Assembly (NCBI GenBank): GCA_964426945.1
Contig: CAYRSS010000013.1
Location: forward strand, 1 to 64,000
Length of the DNA: 64,000 bases
Direction of reading: 5' to 3'
DNA from: CAYRSS01 sp964426945
GTDB taxonomy: Bacteria > Planctomycetota > Phycisphaerae > UBA1845
The position numbers and the translations under genes are program-made. Of the stretch, positions 60,607 through 64,000 are shown piece after piece (position 1 is the first letter of the stretch; every line of letters begins with the position of its first letter). Below the pieces are notes generated by a model. It saw only the letters and a program-made list of their open reading frames with translations, did no database searches and had not been told where the DNA came from.

Positions 60607-61557
60607 ATGAGCATCTATCTTCTGGCCGGGATGATCGTCGCGAGCATCGCGCTGATCGTCTACGCGCTGTATCCCAAGAATGACGAGAAGGACGGGGCGA
60701 TCAAGCGTCGCATGCGCGGTCGCAACGTGAAGTCGGGCGGCCCCAGCGCCCGGCAGCAGGCGCGGGAGTCGGTCGCCCGGCGCATGATGAAGAGCGTCGC
60801 GCCGCTCGCGGTCCGGCCGGTCATGCTCGGCAGCGCCGAGGAGATGACCAAGCTCCGCATGCGCCTCGCAGCAGCCGGCATCCGGGCCGAGAACGCCCCG
60901 ACCCTTTTCCTGGCCAGCAAGACGATTGTCGCCATCGGGCTGGCCTTGGTGGGCATCGTCTACTCGGTCATGAAGGGCTATCCGCTGACGAGCGCCATCG
61001 GCGTCATCCTCTGCCTCGCCGGCTTCGGGTTCCTTGCGCCGAACTTCTGGCTGAGCATCGGCGTCAAGCAGCGGCAGGACCAGATCCGCAAAGGGCTGCC
61101 CGACACGCTCGACCTGATGGTGATCTCCGTCGAATCCGGGCTCGGCCTCGACGCGGCGATGCAGCGCGTCGGCGATGAAATGCGGCGCGTTCATCCGTCT
61201 CTCGCCGAGGAGATGCAGATCGTCACCCTCGAATCGCAGATGGGCATCCCACGCAGCGAAGCACTGACCAACATGGTCACACGGACCGGGCTGGAAGAGG
61301 CCAAGTCGCTCGTGGCGATCATCAACCAGGCGGAGCGATTCGGTACGAGCATCGCCCGGGCCCTGCGCAACCAGTCCGACGCCCTCCGCACCAAGCGGCG
61401 TCAGGACGCCGAAGAGCGGGCCCAGAAGACAACGGTCAAGCTGATGCTGCCGCTGATTCTGTTCATTTTCCCGGCGATCCTCGTCGTGCTGGCGGGTCCG
61501 GCGGCGCTGACGATGATCAAGGCGCTGTCGAACAACCCGGGGCTGATGGGCGGCTAG
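60607..61557 (+). CDS. tadC: Tad pilus inner-membrane platform protein TadC
   Basis: 316 residues, the second T2SSF-type platform protein: 'LPDTLDLMVISVESGLGLDAAMQRVGDEM' (about 165-193) and 'LVAIINQAERFGTSIARALRNQSDALR' (about 237-263), with membrane helices at the N-terminus, near 95-150, and at the end ('KLMLPLILFIFPAILVVLAGPAALTM'). GGAG precedes the ATG. Last gene of the Tad locus, followed by a terminator. Confidence 0.94.
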   Translation: MSIYLLAGMIVASIALIVYALYPKNDEKDGAIKRRMRGRNVKSGGPSARQQARESVARRMMKSVAPLAVRPVMLGSAEEMTKLRMRLAAAGIRAENAPTLFLASKTIVAIGLALVGIVYSVMKGYPLTSAIGVILCLAGFGFLAPNFWLSIGVKQRQDQIRKGLPDTLDLMVISVESGLGLDAAMQRVGDEMRRVHPSLAEEMQIVTLESQMGIPRSEALTNMVTRTGLEEAKSLVAIINQAERFGTSIARALRNQSDALRTKRRQDAEERAQKTTVKLMLPLILFIFPAILVVLAGPAALTMIKALSNNPGLMGG

Positions 61558-61589
61558 AAGCCGGGTTCTGACGACTCCCGTTCACTCAT

Positions 61590-61621
61590 CGGGGGTGGGC
61601 CGAACCGGCCGCCCCCGTTTT
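61590..61621 (+). terminator. Terminator of the Tad operon
   Basis: CGGGGGTGGGCC (from 61590) pairs imperfectly with GGCCGCCCCCG (to 61617), followed by TTTT, ~35 bases after the tadC stop. Confidence 0.65.
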
Positions 61622-61655
61622 CATGCGCACGCGCTGCCCCGGTCGGCCGGAGCCC

Positions 61656-62801
61656 TCACGGCGCGTCGGATCGGAAGCGGAAGGAATCGCGGAGGAGATC
61701 GAAACCGAGACGCTCCGACTCGAAAACGTCCTCGGCGCAGTACTCCGCTACGACCAGCGAGTGCTTCTCCGTTGAGGCGCAGAAGACCCTCACACGATAG
61801 CGGGTCCCATCGTAGGTGCCGATGTATTCCCAGCCGGCCCCTGTCACCGAGCCCCAGGTCAGGACGGGCTGCCCCTCTGTTCCGGGGAAGTACTCCCGGC
61901 TGAATTCCAACTCGCGCGCGAGAGCCTCCTGCGGGTCCTCCGGGATGTCATCGATGATGATCCTGGCCACAGCGTCGAGCGGGCTGTCGACAGAAAACTC
62001 GAACACGTTGTCTTCGCCGTCGATTTCGAATTCGGTCCACCAGTTCGCCGGGTGCTGCAGTTCGAAGCCAGCTCGGGACACTGTTGCCGGATTTCGAACG
62101 TGAACCTCGCTGGTGCCGCTGATCAACCCGGTGAACACGACGAGCAGCACCATGACGACGAGCGCGGCCGTTTGCAGGAGGGCCGGCAGGATCAGGAACC
62201 ACAGCCGGGCCAGCCAGCGCGAGGTGCCAAACGCCGTGCGCGTGCCGCGATAGCTGACGTAGTAGGACCAGAACAGCGCCGCCAGGCCGAGCCCCAGGCT
62301 CAGCCATCCGGCCTCGCTGGTCACTGGCGACGCCGACCGAAGCGAATCGGTCACTGCCAGGAGCACGGCCGGCAGCGCCCAGACCAGCGAGGCGAAGACG
62401 TAGACCCGTCGTGCCTCGTGCGGGTCGGGATCGGCGACGCCGCACCACTTGATCCGCGTCTTGTACCACCAGCCGCCCACCGCGTAGTACATGATCGCGC
62501 CGATCAGCCCCGTCCCCAGCGCCACCCCCCAGTATCGACCCCAGGAGCCGCTGACGAACTCCGCCAGGGGGCGAGCGCGGCCGCCGATGTCCATCCTCGC
62601 CAGTTCCAGGTCAAGCCGATCGATGGCTGAGGCGACGCCGTAAAGGTAGCTCGCGTACACCAGCGTGTAGCTTGTCACCAGTCGCGGCATGTTCGCGAAG
62701 AACCGGTAAGGTTGTACGAAGAGGTAAATCAGCCACAGCGCCGGCTGGACGCCCGGCCGCGGGTTCGGCTCCAGGGGGTGCTGGTCGTAGAGGCTTGTCA
62801 T
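61656..62801 (-). CDS. Integral membrane protein with C-terminal soluble domain
   Basis: 381 residues from the ATG at 62801. Four to five hydrophobic helices in the N-terminal 260 residues (about 50-70, 100-122, 145-170, 180-200 and 220-255), with an order reminiscent of the Yip1 superfamily. A C-terminal ~120-residue beta-rich domain follows ('RNPATVSRAGFELQHPANWWTEFEIDG', 'VFEFSVDSPLDAVARIIIDDI') that recalls PsbP/DcrB-like folds. Not recognised further. Convergent with the Tad operon. Confidence 0.72.
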   Translation of the reverse strand: MTSLYDQHPLEPNPRPGVQPALWLIYLFVQPYRFFANMPRLVTSYTLVYASYLYGVASAIDRLDLELARMDIGGRARPLAEFVSGSWGRYWGVALGTGLIGAIMYYAVGGWWYKTRIKWCGVADPDPHEARRVYVFASLVWALPAVLLAVTDSLRSASPVTSEAGWLSLGLGLAALFWSYYVSYRGTRTAFGTSRWLARLWFLILPALLQTAALVVMVLLVVFTGLISGTSEVHVRNPATVSRAGFELQHPANWWTEFEIDGEDNVFEFSVDSPLDAVARIIIDDIPEDPQEALARELEFSREYFPGTEGQPVLTWGSVTGAGWEYIGTYDGTRYRVRVFCASTEKHSLVVAEYCAEDVFESERLGFDLLRDSFRFRSDAP

Positions 62802-63026
62802 GGTGGCACCGGCTCGCTCGGCACGCTCACCGGTGGTCGGCGGCGGCGGGGGACAAAGTGAGGGGTGCGGTCGACGATCCGCCCCGGCATTAAACCGGAC
62901 TGGTTCGCAGCCGCAGAGCCGGCCGCGTCCGCACCGTCGACCGTTTCTTGACGGTGCCGGGTGGCAATGGTACACGTCGGCTCGTTGTCGGAGCAACCTC
63001 CCTCTCCGACCTCAGGGATTTCCCCG

Positions 63027-63323
63027 ATGCCTCCGAAGCCCGAAGCGACCGATGTCCTGAACCGGGACTTCCTGGATATCCGCTGCCGCTTGCTGGACCT
63101 GGCGGCTGCGCTCGACCGAATCGACCGAGCCGGGGCCCCTCAGGCCGCCCAGGGCGATCCGAGGATGGCGAAGATCGGTCGGGCGCTCGCGGTCCTCGCC
63201 GACGGCGGGGCGGACCGGGCGGCGCGGGTGCAGCAGATCTTCTCTCAGCCGTATGAGGAGGGCTGGCTGGCGCAGTGGGGCGGGATGGGCTCGGCCGAAG
63301 CGGGGGGGCGGCCGCGGAGCTAG
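63027..63323 (+). CDS. Small soluble protein of unknown function
   Basis: 98 residues from the ATG at 63027 (AGGGAT upstream); a longer reading from 62961 adds Ser/Pro-rich residues. Helical N-terminal part ('LNRDFLDIRCRLLDLAAALDRIDRAG'), then 'DPRMAKIGRALAVLADGG' and 'ARVQQIFSQPYEEGWLAQWG'. No recognised domain. Its stop is 36 bases before the EboB-like gene on the same strand, so the two are probably co-transcribed. Confidence 0.65.
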   Translation: MPPKPEATDVLNRDFLDIRCRLLDLAAALDRIDRAGAPQAAQGDPRMAKIGRALAVLADGGADRAARVQQIFSQPYEEGWLAQWGGMGSAEAGGRPRS

Positions 63324-63358
63324 CGGTTGCGCTTCTCAGCCGCGGCATCGGCATCCAC

Positions 63359-64000
63359 ATGGACTACATCGATCCGCATATTCACATGGTCTCGCGGACT
63401 ACGGACGACTATGTCCGGCTCGCCCGGGCTGGGTGCGTAGCCGTGTCCGAGCCGGCGTTCTGGGCCGGCTTCGACCGTGGCTCGGCCGCGGCGTTTCACG
63501 ACTACTTCCGGCAACTGACCGAATTTGAGCCGCGGCGAGCTGCGCAGTTCGGCATCCACCACATGACATGGCTGTGCATCAACGCCAAGGAGGCGGAAAA
63601 CGTCGCCCTCTCGCGCGAGGTGATTGCGCTGATTCCGGAGTTCCTGGGCCGGCCCGGCGTGCTGGGCATCGGCGAGATCGGGCTGAACAAGAACACGCGC
63701 AACGAGGCAACCGTGTTCCAGGAGCACGTCGACCTCGCGGCCCGGACCGATTCGCTGATTCTTGTGCATACTCCGCACCTGGAGGACAAGTACAAGGGCA
63801 CGCGGATGATCCTCGACATGCTCAAGGCCGATTCCCGCATCCGGCCGGAGCGCGTGCTGATCGACCACGTGGAGGAGCACACCGTCAAGCTCGCGCTGGA
63901 CGCGGGGCACTGGGCGGCGATGACGCTCTACCCGACCACGAAGTGCACCCCCGCCCGCGCCGCGGACATCGTCGAGCGGTATGGCACCGAGCGGCTGATG
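63359..64000 (+). CDS. TatD-family metal-dependent hydrolase, EboB-like (5' part, runs off the window)
   Basis: At least 214 residues, open at the right edge. Amidohydrolase-type metal ligands are visible: H-x-H in 'YIDPHIHMVSRTTDDY' (residues 6-10), Glu in 'GVLGIGEIGLNKNT' (near 105), His in 'LILVHTPHLEDKYKGT' and His in 'VLIDHVEEHT'. 'AVSEPAFWAGFDRG' and 'GHWAAMTLYPTTKCTP' match the EboB branch rather than house-keeping TatD DNases, from memory of that family. EboB belongs to the ebo gene group, which exports scytonemin or related metabolite precursors in cyanobacteria and is found in scattered bacteria. The rest of the group, if present, lies beyond 64000. Confidence 0.78.
   Translation, partial: MDYIDPHIHMVSRTTDDYVRLARAGCVAVSEPAFWAGFDRGSAAAFHDYFRQLTEFEPRRAAQFGIHHMTWLCINAKEAENVALSREVIALIPEFLGRPGVLGIGEIGLNKNTRNEATVFQEHVDLAARTDSLILVHTPHLEDKYKGTRMILDMLKADSRIRPERVLIDHVEEHTVKLALDAGHWAAMTLYPTTKCTPARAADIVERYGTERLM

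Overview
This is a GC-rich (about two thirds or more G+C) stretch of bacterial chromosome with dense, mostly unidirectional gene blocks. It looks like a member of the Planctomycetota, possibly class Phycisphaerae. The grounds are a short exosortase-type C-terminal signal of the 'PAPGAALLGALGLGGL...RRGRR' kind, a Ser/Thr kinase, a REC-HDOD protein, a futalosine-type UbiE/UbiX/UbiA menaquinone set, a divergent stand-alone GroES and EboB/BtpA-family proteins. This is inference from gene content. No 16S rRNA gene lies in the window.

Layout: 1-960 holds the end of the ATP synthase operon (atpD', atpC) and its terminator. 1003-5261 has a HerA-type ATPase, an orphan NarL-type regulator, a possible small RNA and a Ser/Thr kinase. 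5791-8569 is a cysteine synthase / JAMM protease / ThiF-MoeB group that resembles sulfur-carrier-dependent cysteine synthesis. 8659-9884 has a membrane protein and a universal stress protein. 10062-12947 is lipA-tmk-holB. 13002-17320 is a quinone group (ubiE, a 645-residue membrane protein, ubiX, ubiA). 17410-20295 is mgtE-cls. 20314-22588 (minus) is a phosphodiesterase and a short-chain dehydrogenase. 22741-27034 is addB and a TerC protein. 27390-32374 has a REC-HDOD protein and an exported M14 peptidase. A tRNA-Thr(CGT) lies at 32478. 32622-35424 (minus) is a GroES-like / BtpA-like / S66 peptidase / lipoprotein operon. 35560-39735 (minus) holds an ABC exporter, a short TlyA-like methyltransferase, rpsT and a TPR protein. 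39904-41526 is def-fmt. After a PEP-CTERM-type protein, a BFD-like ferredoxin, proS, a CheY-like regulator, a lipoprotein, an EamA transporter and an ApgM phosphoglycerate mutase comes a Tad/Flp pilus locus at 48919-61557. It reads flp1-flp2-flp3-cpaA-tadE-cpaB-cpaC-tadG(VWA)-cpaE-cpaF-tadB-tadC. The window closes with a membrane protein, a small protein and the start of an EboB-like TatD-family hydrolase.

The regulatory sequence is unusually readable. Several intergenic regions carry TTGACC-like -35 and TAGGAT/TATAGT/TATAAT-like -10 boxes 16-18 bp apart, so a sigma70-type consensus for this genome can be proposed. Clear intrinsic terminators follow atpC, the tRNA, rpsT, the pilin genes and tadC. 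The points most worth a second look are the candidate small RNA at about 4088-4207, the attenuator-like leader upstream of the kinase, the carrier-less CysK/JAMM/ThiF group with an embedded small secreted ORF, the GroES-BtpA-S66 operon, the triplicated pilin genes with their own terminator, and the EboB-like gene at the right edge. I saw no CRISPR array, prophage, insertion sequence or rRNA operon.
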